From the NCBI GenBank assembly GCA_015067995.1, contig SVLJ01000017.1, forward strand, positions 1 to 61,614: DNA of 61,614 nt, in the 5' to 3' direction. The notes below the pieces were generated by a model, which worked only from the letters and a program-made list of their open reading frames with translations, ran no database searches and was not told the DNA's origin. The DNA comes from Oscillospiraceae bacterium (GTDB lineage: Bacteria; Bacillota; Clostridia; Oscillospirales; Oscillospiraceae). Below are positions 35,332-44,926 of this stretch, in pieces (position 1 is the first letter of the stretch; every line of letters begins with the position of its first letter). The position numbers and the translations under genes are program-made.

Positions 35332-35363
35332 GAAGGATCGGAAGCAGATGCTTCCGATCCTTC
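35332..35363. terminator. bidirectional terminator
   Basis: A 14-bp stem (35332-35345 with 35350-35363) with an AGAT loop, between convergent genes. Confidence 0.8.
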
Positions 35364-35383
35364 TTTCCGTTATTTACACCGGA

Positions 35384-36235
35384 TCAAGCCTCAACCAGAC
35401 AAGACTCTTCCTCTTTCTCGCCTATTCCGTCCAGACGTTCCTCCAGCACAGCCGGATTTCGCAGATACCGCAAAAACGCCGCAAAGAAGCGGGAATACTC
35501 CACGCCGGTGGCGATACGCTCATCCATGACCACGGAAATGGGCATATGCTTTCCGTTGTCGCCATTGCCCTTGCGTGCCGGACGCCCCATGCAGATAAAC
35601 ACGCTGGTGGTACCGAACTCATAGCAATGGTGATGAATGGTGGGCGTGTTGATGGATGCAAGATTGGTGATGAACAGGCTGGTGTGGAATGGAGACAGAT
35701 CAATGATCTTTCTGGGCAGCAGTCCCCACTGATCCAGACAGTATGCCAGTGCAAACACCAACCGGGCCAAGCCCGGAATCGAGAAAGCAAAATTGGCAAA
35801 CTTATCGGTGTTGTTGTCATGCGACGACACCTGATTCTCAGCGATCATTTTCTTCATTTTCTCACTGATGGTAAAAATAGTATCCTCCGGCCGCAGGAAC
35901 ACCTTCAGGGTGGTCTCGTCCGGCGTACCATCGGCACGGGTCTTCAAAATCACAAAGCTGAAGCAGAAATGGTTGCGGTCATAGATCTTGCGGTTCATGA
36001 CAAACCGGTTCAGTTGTGGATTCTCCAGAACTGCCTTGTAATACGCCGCCGCCAGAATACTCATGCGAGTGACGGTCTTATCCTCTTTCCGTTTCTCACG
36101 GATATATGTGCGCAGGATATCATCGTCCACCTGTTCGCTGGACCAGTTCTGCGCGTCGTAGCGCTTGGGCATGATGTGGGGGATGGCCTGTACGATGGCG
36201 GAAAGATTCTTTGCTCTGGTTCCGTCTGGTCTCAT
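35384..36235 (-). CDS. 2-oxoacid dehydrogenase E2-like acyltransferase domain protein, catalytic motif lost
   Basis: The 283-residue protein aligns over its length with the trimeric acyltransferase (CAT/E2p) fold, but has no lipoyl or E1-binding domain. The family HxxxDG motif corresponds to DERIATG (about 238-244), where His and Asp are replaced. A HHH cluster precedes CYEFGTTS (about 201-211), which is otherwise typical for the fold. GAGGAG upstream supports the ATG at 36235. It stands alone with TTGTTC-18-TATGAT (36311-36340) as promoter. A non-catalytic or repurposed role seems likely. Confidence 0.75.
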   Translation of the reverse strand: MRPDGTRAKNLSAIVQAIPHIMPKRYDAQNWSSEQVDDDILRTYIREKRKEDKTVTRMSILAAAYYKAVLENPQLNRFVMNRKIYDRNHFCFSFVILKTRADGTPDETTLKVFLRPEDTIFTISEKMKKMIAENQVSSHDNNTDKFANFAFSIPGLARLVFALAYCLDQWGLLPRKIIDLSPFHTSLFITNLASINTPTIHHHCYEFGTTSVFICMGRPARKGNGDNGKHMPISVVMDERIATGVEYSRFFAAFLRYLRNPAVLEERLDGIGEKEEESCLVEA

Positions 36236-36603
36236 AAAACGTTTTCTCCTCTCCATCTGCCGCGATCACGTACTGAGACTGTATACTCAGCCGTTCCCTG
36301 GCTCACAGATATCATAAACTTTTGAACAATATATGAACAAAAGTATACTATAGCCCTTCCTCAAAAGCAACAAATTTCTGTGTAAACCGATATCAGTCGT
36401 CGTGAGGGTAGAATCCCAGACCGTACCCGTCGTGAACTCCCAGAATACATCCCCTCAGTATCCATTACCGTCGCACCTCTGGCCACGCGTTACCAAAGGC
36501 CCCATTTCTTATCGCTCTCAAAGCAGAAAAAACGGGATCCGCCTTGGCTAAAGCGGCCCCCGTTTTTACATTTGTTCCGTAAAGTATATTGACCTGCCAA
36601 GCA
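36236..36603. other. intergenic region with promoter and terminator
   Basis: It contains the minus-strand promoter TTGTTC-18-TATGAT (36311-36340), two imperfect copies of CGTCGTGA...CCCAGA (36397-36450), and the terminator at 36528. I see no gene. Confidence 0.55.
36528..36567 (-). terminator. terminator of the activase operon
   Basis: A 9-bp AAAAACGGG/CCCGTTTTT outer stem with an inner CCGC/GCGG pair; T5 on either strand. Confidence 0.8.
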
Positions 36604-37893
36604 TCATTTTGCAATGCAAATCTGCCGTTCCTCTTCCGTATCTGTCGCTTCCGCCAACCGCTCCCGGGCAACCGCCAGCATCAGCTTGATGCGGTTTTCC
36701 TGATTGACCCGGGTGGCCCCGGGATCGTAGTCAATGGGCGTGATATTGGCCTGCGGGTACAGTTCCCGGATCTTATTGATCATTCCCTTGCCGCAGATGT
36801 GATTGGGCAGGCAGCCAAAAGGCTGTGCGCACACGATATTCTCATAACCGGCGCGTACCAGTTCGATCATCTCCGCCGTCAGCAGCCAGCCCTCACCCAT
36901 TTTGTTTCCCAATCCGATGATATTGTCAGCAAGTACCCGCAGCTGGTCAAAGGGCAGAGGCGCATGGTAGCCGTTTTCCTGCAGCACACGGATAATGAGC
37001 CCCTCCATACCAGCGATCCATGCCAAAACCACTTGGGGCACATGACGTTCTGCCAGTCCACCACCATAAAGCTGCGCCGTTTTTGAAATATTATAGGCAC
37101 AGTACTGGACAAAACCCATCAGTCCCGGCAGATTCACCTCGCAATCCTGAGACGCCAGGAACGCCTCCAGATCGTTGTTGCCCAGTGGGGAGTATTTCAC
37201 ATAGATCTCACCTACTACGCCCACCTTCACCTTGGGTGTCCTGCGCACAGGAATGGCCGCAAACTCCGCGGCAATCTGAGGCATGGTCTTCCGCATCTCT
37301 CTCCGGGAATATCCCTTCCCTTCCCGGATCCAGCCGCAGATGGTGTCCAGCCAGCGCTCCTGCAGTGCCGCCGCATCACCGGTTGTCACTTCGTAGGGCA
37401 TAGTCTGCGCCTTCAGCGCTACCAACAGGTCTCCGTAATAAATAGCTGAGAGGATCATCTGCATAAACGGCACGGTGATCTTCAGAGAGTTTCCCTTCTC
37501 CAGACCGGAGAAGTTCAGGCTCAGCACGGGAATCTTCCCATAACCCGCACGCTCCAGAGCCTTGCGCAGCAGAAAAATATAATTAGAGGCACGGCATCCG
37601 CCGCCGGTCTGGGTGATGATCAGCGCCGTATGCTCCAGGTCATACTTTCCGGAGTTCAGGGCATCCAGAAACTGGCCAATCACCAGCAGTGCCGGGTAGC
37701 AGGTGTCGTTATGCACATATTTCAGACCCAGCTCCGCCACCTGTGAGCCGCAGTTACCCAGCAGTTCCACGCGATATCCTTCCCGCTCCATAGCTGCTGC
37801 CAGAATGCGGAACTGTACCGGTGCCATATTGGGAATGAGAATGGTATGGGTCTTTTTCATTTCCGGTGTGAACCGGGGATATTCGTGTTCCAT
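36604..37893 (-). CDS. 2-hydroxyacyl-CoA dehydratase-like protein, companion of the activase
   Basis: The protein has 429 residues. It belongs to the group that accompanies large acyl-CoA dehydratase activases: an N-terminal FPxMAP-like PNMAPVQFRILAA, HNDTCYPALLVIGQF (Cys about 64) and a distal AQPFGCLPNHICGKGM with two cysteines that fit a [4Fe-4S] site of the HgdB/DUF2229-type fold. The ATG at 37893 has AAAGG 7 bases upstream; an ATG at 37899 overlaps the preceding stop but has no spacing. Co-transcribed with the activase. No true two-subunit dehydratase is nearby. Confidence 0.82.
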   Translation of the reverse strand: MEHEYPRFTPEMKKTHTILIPNMAPVQFRILAAAMEREGYRVELLGNCGSQVAELGLKYVHNDTCYPALLVIGQFLDALNSGKYDLEHTALIITQTGGGCRASNYIFLLRKALERAGYGKIPVLSLNFSGLEKGNSLKITVPFMQMILSAIYYGDLLVALKAQTMPYEVTTGDAAALQERWLDTICGWIREGKGYSRREMRKTMPQIAAEFAAIPVRRTPKVKVGVVGEIYVKYSPLGNNDLEAFLASQDCEVNLPGLMGFVQYCAYNISKTAQLYGGGLAERHVPQVVLAWIAGMEGLIIRVLQENGYHAPLPFDQLRVLADNIIGLGNKMGEGWLLTAEMIELVRAGYENIVCAQPFGCLPNHICGKGMINKIRELYPQANITPIDYDPGATRVNQENRIKLMLAVARERLAEATDTEEERQICIAK

Positions 37894-37895
37894 GA

Positions 37896-40820
37896 TCATG
37901 CCTTTCGTTCCGCGTCTTTTTCCTCCAGCGCCGCAAAGAGGCTTCTCAGCCGGATCCGTACCGCACCCAGATTGGTAATCTCATCGATCTTCAGTTGGGT
38001 ATACAGCTTGCTGCCGCTTTCCAGAATGGCTCTGGTCTCATCGGTGGTGATGGCATCCACACCGCAGCCGAAGGACACCAGCTGCACCAGATCCATGTCC
38101 GGCTGGCTGCAGCAATATTTCGCCGCCGCATACAGGCGGGAATGGTACGTCCACTGGTTCAGCACCGATGTGGGGAATCGCTCCACCAGATGGGAAACAG
38201 CATCCTCCGTCACCACCGCGGCACCAAATCGTGTAATCAGCGTGTCAATGCCGTGGTTGATCTCCGGATCCACATGATAGGGCCGCCCCGCCAACACGAT
38301 GATCCGCTTTCCGTCCGCCCGGGCACGCCGTATGATCCGCTCACCTTCTGCCCGCACCTGTTCCATATGGTCGGCATACTCCGCGTAGGCCGCATCCGCC
38401 GCCTGACGCACCTCCTGCCGGGAGATATCCGGCCAGTGCCGCCGCAGAGATTCCCAGATTTTCTTTGAGAAGTCTTTGGGGCGGTGAATACCTACGTAGT
38501 CATAAATAAACCGCACATTCTCCAGTTCCCGGCAGTTGCCCTTCAGCACCTCCGGATAATAGGCCACCACCGGGCAGTTGTAGCAATTCTGTCCCAGCCC
38601 CTCGTCAATATTGTAGGTCATACAGGGATAGAAAATGGCATCCAGCTTCTGCTCCGCCAGAAAGCGGATATGCCCGTGAGCCAGTTTTGCCGGGAAGCAT
38701 ACCGTATCACTGGGAATGGTAGCCTGTCCCTTCAGATACAGGTTGCGGCTGGAGAGCGGGCTATGATACACCGCAAAGCCCAGCTTGGTAAAGAAGGTAT
38801 GCCAGAAGGGATACAGTTCCCAGAAGTTCAGGCACAGCGGCATACCGATCTTTCCCCGCTTTCCCTGAACCGGCTTGTAGCGCAGAATCCGTCTGCGCTT
38901 ATACTCGTACAGATTGCACTCACCGCTGTCCGCCTTGCCGGTAACGGGCCGGTCGCAGCGGTTGCCGCCGATATAGCTGGTACCATCGGAGAAGGTATTC
39001 ACCGTCAGGCGGCAATTATTGCCGCAGCGCCCACAGGTCTCCGTTCGGGTCTCCTGCCGGAAATCTGCCAGCGCAGTCGGCGACAGCAGTGTGCTGATCT
39101 GTCCTCTTTTTGCCTTGCTGCGGCCGTAGAGCGCCGCACCGTATGCACCCATCAATCCGGCAATATCCGGTCGGATCACATCCACACCCATTTCCTTCTC
39201 AAAGGCACGCAGCACCGCTTCATTCAAAAACGTGCCGCCCTGCACCACGACATTGCGCCCCAGCTCCTGAGGCGAAGATGCGCGAATAACCTTGTACAGT
39301 GCATTTTTCACCACACTGATGGACAAACCCGCCGAAATATTCTCAACGCTGGCGCCGTCTTTCTGCGCCTGCTTGACGCTGGAATTCATAAACACCGTGC
39401 AGCGGCTGCCCAGATCCACAGGCCGCTCTGCAAACAAACCCAGTCTGGAAAAAGACTCCACATCATGTCCCAGTGCCTGCGCAAAGGTCTGCAGAAAACT
39501 GCCGCAGCCGGAGGAGCAGGCTTCATTCAGAAAGATATTGCTGATAGCACCGCCCTCGATTTTAAAGCACTTCATATCCTGCCCGCCAATGTCGATGATA
39601 AAATCCACATTGGGCAGGAAATGCCGTGCCGCCGTGAAATGTGCCACTGTCTCCACCACGCCGTAGTCCGCATGGAAAGCCGCCTTTGCCAGTTCCTCAC
39701 CGTATCCGGTGGTAGTGACAGAAGCCACCTGCAAAGCAGGATGCGTCTCATGCAGTTCCACCAGCGTGCGTTGGATCAGAGGAATGGGATTGCCCAGATT
39801 GTGCCGGTAATCGGTAAACAGGATACGGGCATCCTCATCAATCACTGTCAGCTTCACGGTGGTGGAGCCGGAATCGATGCCAATATGCACCGGCGCGGCA
39901 TAGTCCGCTCCGAACGGCATCCGCGGCACCGTTGCTCTGGCATGCCGCGCCCGGAACGCCTCATATTCTTCTTTGCTGTCAAACAGCGCCGGCTGGCTTC
40001 GATAGCCTCCCGTAGTACCGCTGTGCTGCAGACGATCCGCAGCCTCGCGCAGATCCACCTCCGTATCTGCATACAGCGCCGCACCCATAGCAACAAACAG
40101 CAGGCTGTTTTCCGGACAAAGTCCCTTCGTACCCAGTGTGCGGTCAAAGCTGCTGCGCAGGCATTGCGAAAAGGTCAATGGGCCACCAAGATAAAGCACA
40201 TTGCCGTCAATCGGACGTCCCTGAGCCAGGCCCGCAATAGTCTGATCCACCACTGCCTGATAAATGCTGGCAGCAATGTCCTCCGTTCTGGCTCCCTGAT
40301 TGATCAGCGGCTGCACATCGCTTTTTGCAAATACGCCGCAGCGGGAGGCAATGGTATAGAGCTTCCCGGCTTTCTGTGCCGCAGCGTCCATGGCCGCAGC
40401 ATCCATTTTCAGCAAAGTCGCCATCTGATCGATAAAAGCACCTGTGCCGCCGGCACAGCTGCCGTTCATACGCACTTCCAGTCCGTTGGTCAAGAACAGG
40501 ATCTTGGCATCCTCGCCGCCCAGTTCAATGACCACATCCGTCTCCGGCACGAAGCGGGTCACAGCTACACGGGTAGCGAAAACCTCCTGTACAAAGGGGA
40601 TCTCTCCTTTATCCGCCATGCCCATTCCGGCAGAGCCGGAAATGGCCAGTCGAGCCCGTCCTCTGGGGAGCCACTCCTCTGCGATACGGCGCAGCAGCGC
40701 CTCGGACTTCTCCAGGATATGGCTGAAGTGACGTTCATATGTACTATATAGGATCTGATCTTCATCATTCAGCACCACACACTTGATGGTGGTTGAGCCC
40801 ACATCCAGTCCGACTTTCAA
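37896..40820 (-). CDS. large acyl-CoA dehydratase activase-type ATPase (double BcrA/BadF domain)
   Basis: The protein has 974 residues: two ASKHA ATPase domains (GLDVGSTTIK at 4-13 and IGIDSGSTTVKL at about 316-327), each with the cysteine-containing loop that holds a subunit-bridging [4Fe-4S] cluster in 2-hydroxyglutaryl-CoA dehydratase activator (SCAGGTGAF near 122 and ACSSGCGSF in the second). A Cys cluster (CGRCGNNC...NRC) and a DUF2229/CoA_E_activ region make up the C-terminal third. A TTG start at 40820 with AGGAGG 8 bases upstream matches the family N-terminus better than the ATG at 40841, inside which that site lies. The electron acceptor is unknown. Confidence 0.85.
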   Translation of the reverse strand: MKVGLDVGSTTIKCVVLNDEDQILYSTYERHFSHILEKSEALLRRIAEEWLPRGRARLAISGSAGMGMADKGEIPFVQEVFATRVAVTRFVPETDVVIELGGEDAKILFLTNGLEVRMNGSCAGGTGAFIDQMATLLKMDAAAMDAAAQKAGKLYTIASRCGVFAKSDVQPLINQGARTEDIAASIYQAVVDQTIAGLAQGRPIDGNVLYLGGPLTFSQCLRSSFDRTLGTKGLCPENSLLFVAMGAALYADTEVDLREAADRLQHSGTTGGYRSQPALFDSKEEYEAFRARHARATVPRMPFGADYAAPVHIGIDSGSTTVKLTVIDEDARILFTDYRHNLGNPIPLIQRTLVELHETHPALQVASVTTTGYGEELAKAAFHADYGVVETVAHFTAARHFLPNVDFIIDIGGQDMKCFKIEGGAISNIFLNEACSSGCGSFLQTFAQALGHDVESFSRLGLFAERPVDLGSRCTVFMNSSVKQAQKDGASVENISAGLSISVVKNALYKVIRASSPQELGRNVVVQGGTFLNEAVLRAFEKEMGVDVIRPDIAGLMGAYGAALYGRSKAKRGQISTLLSPTALADFRQETRTETCGRCGNNCRLTVNTFSDGTSYIGGNRCDRPVTGKADSGECNLYEYKRRRILRYKPVQGKRGKIGMPLCLNFWELYPFWHTFFTKLGFAVYHSPLSSRNLYLKGQATIPSDTVCFPAKLAHGHIRFLAEQKLDAIFYPCMTYNIDEGLGQNCYNCPVVAYYPEVLKGNCRELENVRFIYDYVGIHRPKDFSKKIWESLRRHWPDISRQEVRQAADAAYAEYADHMEQVRAEGERIIRRARADGKRIIVLAGRPYHVDPEINHGIDTLITRFGAAVVTEDAVSHLVERFPTSVLNQWTYHSRLYAAAKYCCSQPDMDLVQLVSFGCGVDAITTDETRAILESGSKLYTQLKIDEITNLGAVRIRLRSLFAALEEKDAERKA

Positions 40821-41015
40821 GGACGTTTCCTCCTGTTCCATAAAAAAGTGGAGCACGCAGCATCTCAGAACGCCGCATCCCCCATACACAATTGAATTAT
40901 ACCGCCTTTTTCTCTCTATGTTCAATAAAGAATGTTCGTTACTCATAAAGATTTCGTTAAGAATTTTGCATAATTCCATTTCGACGAAACAATCTTACGA
41001 TCCTTGCAGCAGAAA

Positions 41016-41044
41016 TAGACATCTTCCGTATCCTGTGATATACT
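41016..41044 (+). promoter_or_regulatory. promoter of queH-plsY
   Basis: TAGACA (41016-41021), 17 bases, TATACT (41039-41044), 33 bases before the ATG. Confidence 0.65.
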
Positions 41045-41077
41045 GGATGTGAATCATCTCCGGGAGGTCAACAAACC

Positions 41078-41647
41078 ATGGATCGTGTTTTGCTGCATTG
41101 CTGCTGTGCCCCCTGTTCCCTCAGCTGCATCGACCCGCTGCGCCAGGAGGGAATTGAGCCGGTGGCATTCTGGTATAATCCCAATATACATCCCTGGAAA
41201 GAATACGAAGCGCGCCGCGACTGCCTTGTAAACTATGCCCCCACCATCGGTATGGAGCTTCACGTACAGGAAAATTACGGCCTTCGGGAATTTGTACGCC
41301 ATGTGGCGGATGACATTGCGCATCGCTGCACCTATTGCTACGAGCACCGGCTGGAAGGCACTGCGCAGTATGCGGCAGAGCACGGCTATGCAGCCTTTAC
41401 TACAACTCTGCTGTGCAGTCTCTATCAGGATCACGACGGGATCGCCAGAGCTGCGGAACGCTTTGCAAAACAGTACGGAGTGGAGTTCCTCTATCGGGAT
41501 TTCCGCCCCAACTTCCGCGCTGGCAATCAGCAGGCAAGAGAGCTTGGGTTTTACATGCAAAAATACTGCGGCTGTGTTTTCTCAGAGGAAGATCGTTATC
41601 AAAAGCAGATTCTCAAGGCCCGAGAGCATTACAGTAAGGAGGTCTGA
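41078..41647 (+). CDS. queH: epoxyqueuosine reductase QueH
   Basis: QueH reduces epoxyqueuosine to queuosine in tRNA anticodons, the non-cobalamin alternative to QueG. The 189-residue protein shows the LHCCCAPC motif (Cys8-10, Cys13), CTYCYEHRL (about 88-96) and YCGC near the C-terminus; these cysteines bind a [4Fe-4S] cluster and an adjacent metal. NPNIHPWKEYEAR is also conserved. GGGAGG lies 10 bases before the ATG. It shares a transcript with plsY two bases downstream. Confidence 0.95.
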   Translation: MDRVLLHCCCAPCSLSCIDPLRQEGIEPVAFWYNPNIHPWKEYEARRDCLVNYAPTIGMELHVQENYGLREFVRHVADDIAHRCTYCYEHRLEGTAQYAAEHGYAAFTTTLLCSLYQDHDGIARAAERFAKQYGVEFLYRDFRPNFRAGNQQARELGFYMQKYCGCVFSEEDRYQKQILKAREHYSKEV

Positions 41648-41649
41648 GC

Positions 41650-42282
41650 ATGAACCTTTTTCTGAAGCTGGCGTTCTACGCCCTGTGTGCCTGCTGCGGC
41701 TATTTTTCCGGTTGTCACAATCTGGCACACATTCTTTCCAAGCGGCGCGGCTTTGATATCCGTTCCGTTGGCTCCAACAATCCCGGCACCTCCAACACGG
41801 TCATCACCATGGGCTGGAAAGCAGGCGTCATGGTGGGTGCACACGACATTTTCAAAGCCTTTATCCCCGCAGTGCTGGCAGGACTTCTGCTCCCGCAGCT
41901 GCCTCTGGCTTCCACTGTAACCGGCGTGGCAGCGGTTCTGGGACATATCTTTCCCATCACGCTGGGTTTTCGCGGCGGCAAAGGCTTTGCCCCCTACATT
42001 GGAATGATGTTTGCCCTTAACTGGAAATTCGGTCTGGTGATCGTCGTGCTCATCATCCTCATCACACTGATCACCGACTATATTGCTCTGGCCACCTTCA
42101 CCACGGTGATCTCCTTCCCGGCATACTCCGCACTGGTTGTAAATCATTACTGGATGGCAGCCATCGTGGCCATCGCCTCCGCTGTGATCGTATACCGCCA
42201 CCGGGAAAACATCATACGCATTGCCAACGGCACCGAGATCGGCCTGCGGCGGGCGAGAAAAACCAAGGACTCCCACCACTGA
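41650..42282 (+). CDS. plsY: glycerol-3-phosphate acyltransferase PlsY
   Basis: PlsY acylates glycerol-3-phosphate from acyl-phosphate at the membrane, the first step of phospholipid synthesis with PlsX. The 210 residues have five hydrophobic helices. The conserved loops SVGSNNPGTSNT (about 38-49), GFRGGKGFA and the distal ENIIRIANGTE are intact. AAGGAGG precedes the ATG. The queH-plsY pairing appears incidental. Confidence 0.94.
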   Translation: MNLFLKLAFYALCACCGYFSGCHNLAHILSKRRGFDIRSVGSNNPGTSNTVITMGWKAGVMVGAHDIFKAFIPAVLAGLLLPQLPLASTVTGVAAVLGHIFPITLGFRGGKGFAPYIGMMFALNWKFGLVIVVLIILITLITDYIALATFTTVISFPAYSALVVNHYWMAAIVAIASAVIVYRHRENIIRIANGTEIGLRRARKTKDSHH

Positions 42283-42314
42283 TAAGACACAAGTATTTTC
42301 CCTTTACATACATT

Positions 42315-42362
42315 GCGAATAAAAGGACGGAGCTGCACATGCAACTCCGTCCTTTTATTCGC
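42315..42362. terminator. bidirectional terminator
   Basis: A perfect 18-bp stem (42315-42332 with 42345-42362) with a 12-base loop, between plsY and lysC. Confidence 0.92.
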
Positions 42363-42368
42363 TTGGAA

Positions 42369-43580
42369 TTATTCATCAAAGAATCTGGCGTGAACAGCTT
42401 TCACAGCCTTGTTGACATCATCCTCGTGCACCAGCACAGAAAGCTTGATCTCCGAGGTATTGATCATCTGAATGTTGATGCCTGCGTTGTACAGCGCTTC
42501 GAACATCTTGGCAGCCATGCCGTGGTTGCTGAGCAGACCTGCGCCCACGATGGAGACCTTACCGATCTTGTCATCAGTCTCCAGTTCCTTGAAGCGCAGC
42601 TGCTGCCGATTCTCTGTCAGCAGCTTGACTGCGTCATCCAGATCCTTCCGGCTGACGGTAAAGCTGATTTCTTTTGCATCATCCACATTGCCGAAGGACT
42701 GAAGGATGATATCCACATTGATGCCGTTCTTGCTGAGCATATTAAATACCTGGAACGCCACACCGGGAGCATGCTCCAAACCCTTCAGAGCAATGGTGGC
42801 GATGCTGGTATCCTTTGCAACACCTGCGATGCTGGTCTTTTCCATTTTGACGACCTCCTTGATCTTGGTTCCGGGCTTTCTCTCCAGACTGGAGACAACT
42901 TCCATATTGATGTGATATTTCTTTGCCAGTTCCACGCTGCGGTTGTGCAGCACCTGCGCACCCAGAGAAGCCAGTTCCAGCATCTCATCATAGGTGATCT
43001 CATCCAGCTTTCTGGCGTTGGGCACCAGACGGGGATCGGTGGTATAGACGCCATCCACATCGGTGTAGATCTGGCACAGATCTGCGTGGAAGGCTGCCGC
43101 CAGCGCCACCGCGCTGGTATCGGAGCCGCCCCGGCCCAGTGTGGTCACATCGCCCTGGCGATTGATGCCCTGGAATCCGGTAACCAGAACGATACGCTTC
43201 TGATCCAGCTCACTGCGGATGCGCTCCGAATCGATTTTACGGATGCGTGCCTGCGAATGTGCGCCGGTGGTCTTGATGCCCACCTGCCACGCTGCCAGCG
43301 ACACGCAGGGCAGCCCCATGCTCTCCAGTGCCATAGCACACAGCGCCACGGAGATCTGCTCACCGGTAGACAACAGCATATCCATCTCACGGCGGGACGC
43401 CTTGGGGTTGATTTCCTGCGCCTTCTCGATCAGGTCGTCTGTGGTATCACCTTGCGCGGACAGAACCACGATGACATCGTTGCCCTCCAGATAGGTCTCC
43501 GCAATGATCCCCGCCACGTTTTTGATGCGCTGGGCATCCCGGACGGAAGAACCTCCAAATTTCTGTACAATTAAACTCAT
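42369..43580 (-). CDS. lysC: aspartate kinase
   Basis: It phosphorylates aspartate, the first step toward lysine, threonine, methionine and diaminopimelate. The 403-residue protein has the KFGGSSV nucleotide-binding motif (7-13), GRGGSDTSAVALA (about 152-164) and two C-terminal ACT domains (from about 265), which give feedback control. No internal start for a separate beta subunit is evident. It follows hom by 71 bases. Confidence 0.97.
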   Translation of the reverse strand: MSLIVQKFGGSSVRDAQRIKNVAGIIAETYLEGNDVIVVLSAQGDTTDDLIEKAQEINPKASRREMDMLLSTGEQISVALCAMALESMGLPCVSLAAWQVGIKTTGAHSQARIRKIDSERIRSELDQKRIVLVTGFQGINRQGDVTTLGRGGSDTSAVALAAAFHADLCQIYTDVDGVYTTDPRLVPNARKLDEITYDEMLELASLGAQVLHNRSVELAKKYHINMEVVSSLERKPGTKIKEVVKMEKTSIAGVAKDTSIATIALKGLEHAPGVAFQVFNMLSKNGINVDIILQSFGNVDDAKEISFTVSRKDLDDAVKLLTENRQQLRFKELETDDKIGKVSIVGAGLLSNHGMAAKMFEALYNAGINIQMINTSEIKLSVLVHEDDVNKAVKAVHARFFDE

Positions 43581-43651
43581 AATGATTTATCCTCTCTTCT
43601 CAGAATCGTGTTGGTGGAATGGGAGCCGGATACTCCGGCAATATGCTGGTC

Positions 43652-44845
43652 TCAGGCCAGCACGCGCATTCGTGCCAACACCTTCAGAGGCTGAGACAGC
43701 TGATCTGCCTGCTCTCCGCTGACGCTCTCCGTCAGGAACGCAGTTTCTTCGCTCTCAGACAGCACTTCCACCTGTCCGAAGGCCGCGGCAGCATCTGCCG
43801 CACTGCCGGCAATACGGAAGTAGAACCGGCTGCTCAGCTGGGCAGGATCCACAAACGCGCCGTCATCCTGCTGCCAACCGATCTCCGGACGATACTTAGG
43901 ATTCTGCAGCGCCTCCACCACATCGGACACACAGGCAGAGGCCGTGGGACGCTCACCGGCGCCCCGACCATAGAACATCACTTCTTCGGTGGCATTTCCA
44001 CGCACCACCACAGCGTTGAAAACATCCTCCACATTGGACAGCGGCAGCTCTCTGGACACCAGATGAGGGGCAACATAGGCAGTTCGTCCGCCGCCGGGCA
44101 TGCGCAGGGTGCGGCCTACCAGCTTAACGCCATAACCGGCGGCTTCTGCAATGCCCACATCCTTCAGCGACAGCTCCGCAATACCTTCCATGGGCACCTT
44201 TTCCGGCGTCACCTCTACACCGAAGGCAAGGTTCGCCAGAATGCAGGTTTTGCGGCCTGCATCGATCCCCTGCACATCCGCGGTGGGATCTGCCTCGGCA
44301 TAGCCCTTGGCCTGCGCATCCCGCAGGACATCCTCAAACATGGCGCCGTTTCGGGTCATATTGGTGAGGATGAAATTGCTGGTGCCGTTGAGAATACCGT
44401 ACACCTCATCAATGCGATTGGCCACCAGCGTCTGGGTCAGTGCGTGCAGAACAGGAATACCACCGCCTACGCTGGCTTCAAAAAGATAGTTGACGCCGGC
44501 CTCTTTGGCGATCTGCAGCAGCTCACGGCCCTTCTCCGCCACCAGCTGCTTGTTGGCAGTGACCACATGCTTTCCGGCCGCCAGCAACTGACGGGTATAA
44601 TCATAAGCAGCCTCCACGCCGCCGATGGTCTCTACCACCACACGGATCTCGGGATCTTCCAGAATATCCGCAAATTTCAGCGTCATTTTGCTCTGATAGG
44701 GGCTTTCCTTGATGCGGCGCATCAAAATGGATTTGACCTGCAGTGGCTCGCCCAGCTTCCGCTGAATCGACGCCGCATTTTCTTCCACCAGTTTGACCAC
44801 ACCGGTACCCACGGTACCCAACCCCATAATCGCAATGCTAATCAT
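43652..44845 (-). CDS. hom: homoserine dehydrogenase
   Basis: It reduces aspartate semialdehyde to homoserine, with NAD(P)H bound at GLGTVGTGV (8-16). The 397-residue protein has the catalytic block GTSNFILT...YAEADPTADVQGIDA (about 173-212; Glu and Lys/Asp residues of the active site), and a C-terminal region (about 320-397) consistent with a divergent ACT domain. AAGGAAG precedes the ATG. It lies between the ACT protein and lysC, so the operon supplies the homoserine branch; thrB and thrC are not present. Confidence 0.96.
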   Translation of the reverse strand: MISIAIMGLGTVGTGVVKLVEENAASIQRKLGEPLQVKSILMRRIKESPYQSKMTLKFADILEDPEIRVVVETIGGVEAAYDYTRQLLAAGKHVVTANKQLVAEKGRELLQIAKEAGVNYLFEASVGGGIPVLHALTQTLVANRIDEVYGILNGTSNFILTNMTRNGAMFEDVLRDAQAKGYAEADPTADVQGIDAGRKTCILANLAFGVEVTPEKVPMEGIAELSLKDVGIAEAAGYGVKLVGRTLRMPGGGRTAYVAPHLVSRELPLSNVEDVFNAVVVRGNATEEVMFYGRGAGERPTASACVSDVVEALQNPKYRPEIGWQQDDGAFVDPAQLSSRFYFRIAGSAADAAAAFGQVEVLSESEETAFLTESVSGEQADQLSQPLKVLARMRVLA

Positions 44846-44926
44846 ACTACGCTTCCTTTCCGGCAGGATAACCAGCAGGGATACTTACCCCTGCTTCCTT
44901 GAAATATTCACAGACACGCAGGCGTC

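Noticed and set aside
38484..40751. A 755-codon plus-strand frame across the activase
   Set aside because: Antisense to a gene with intact ATPase motifs and full family length; composition is His/Arg-rich noise.
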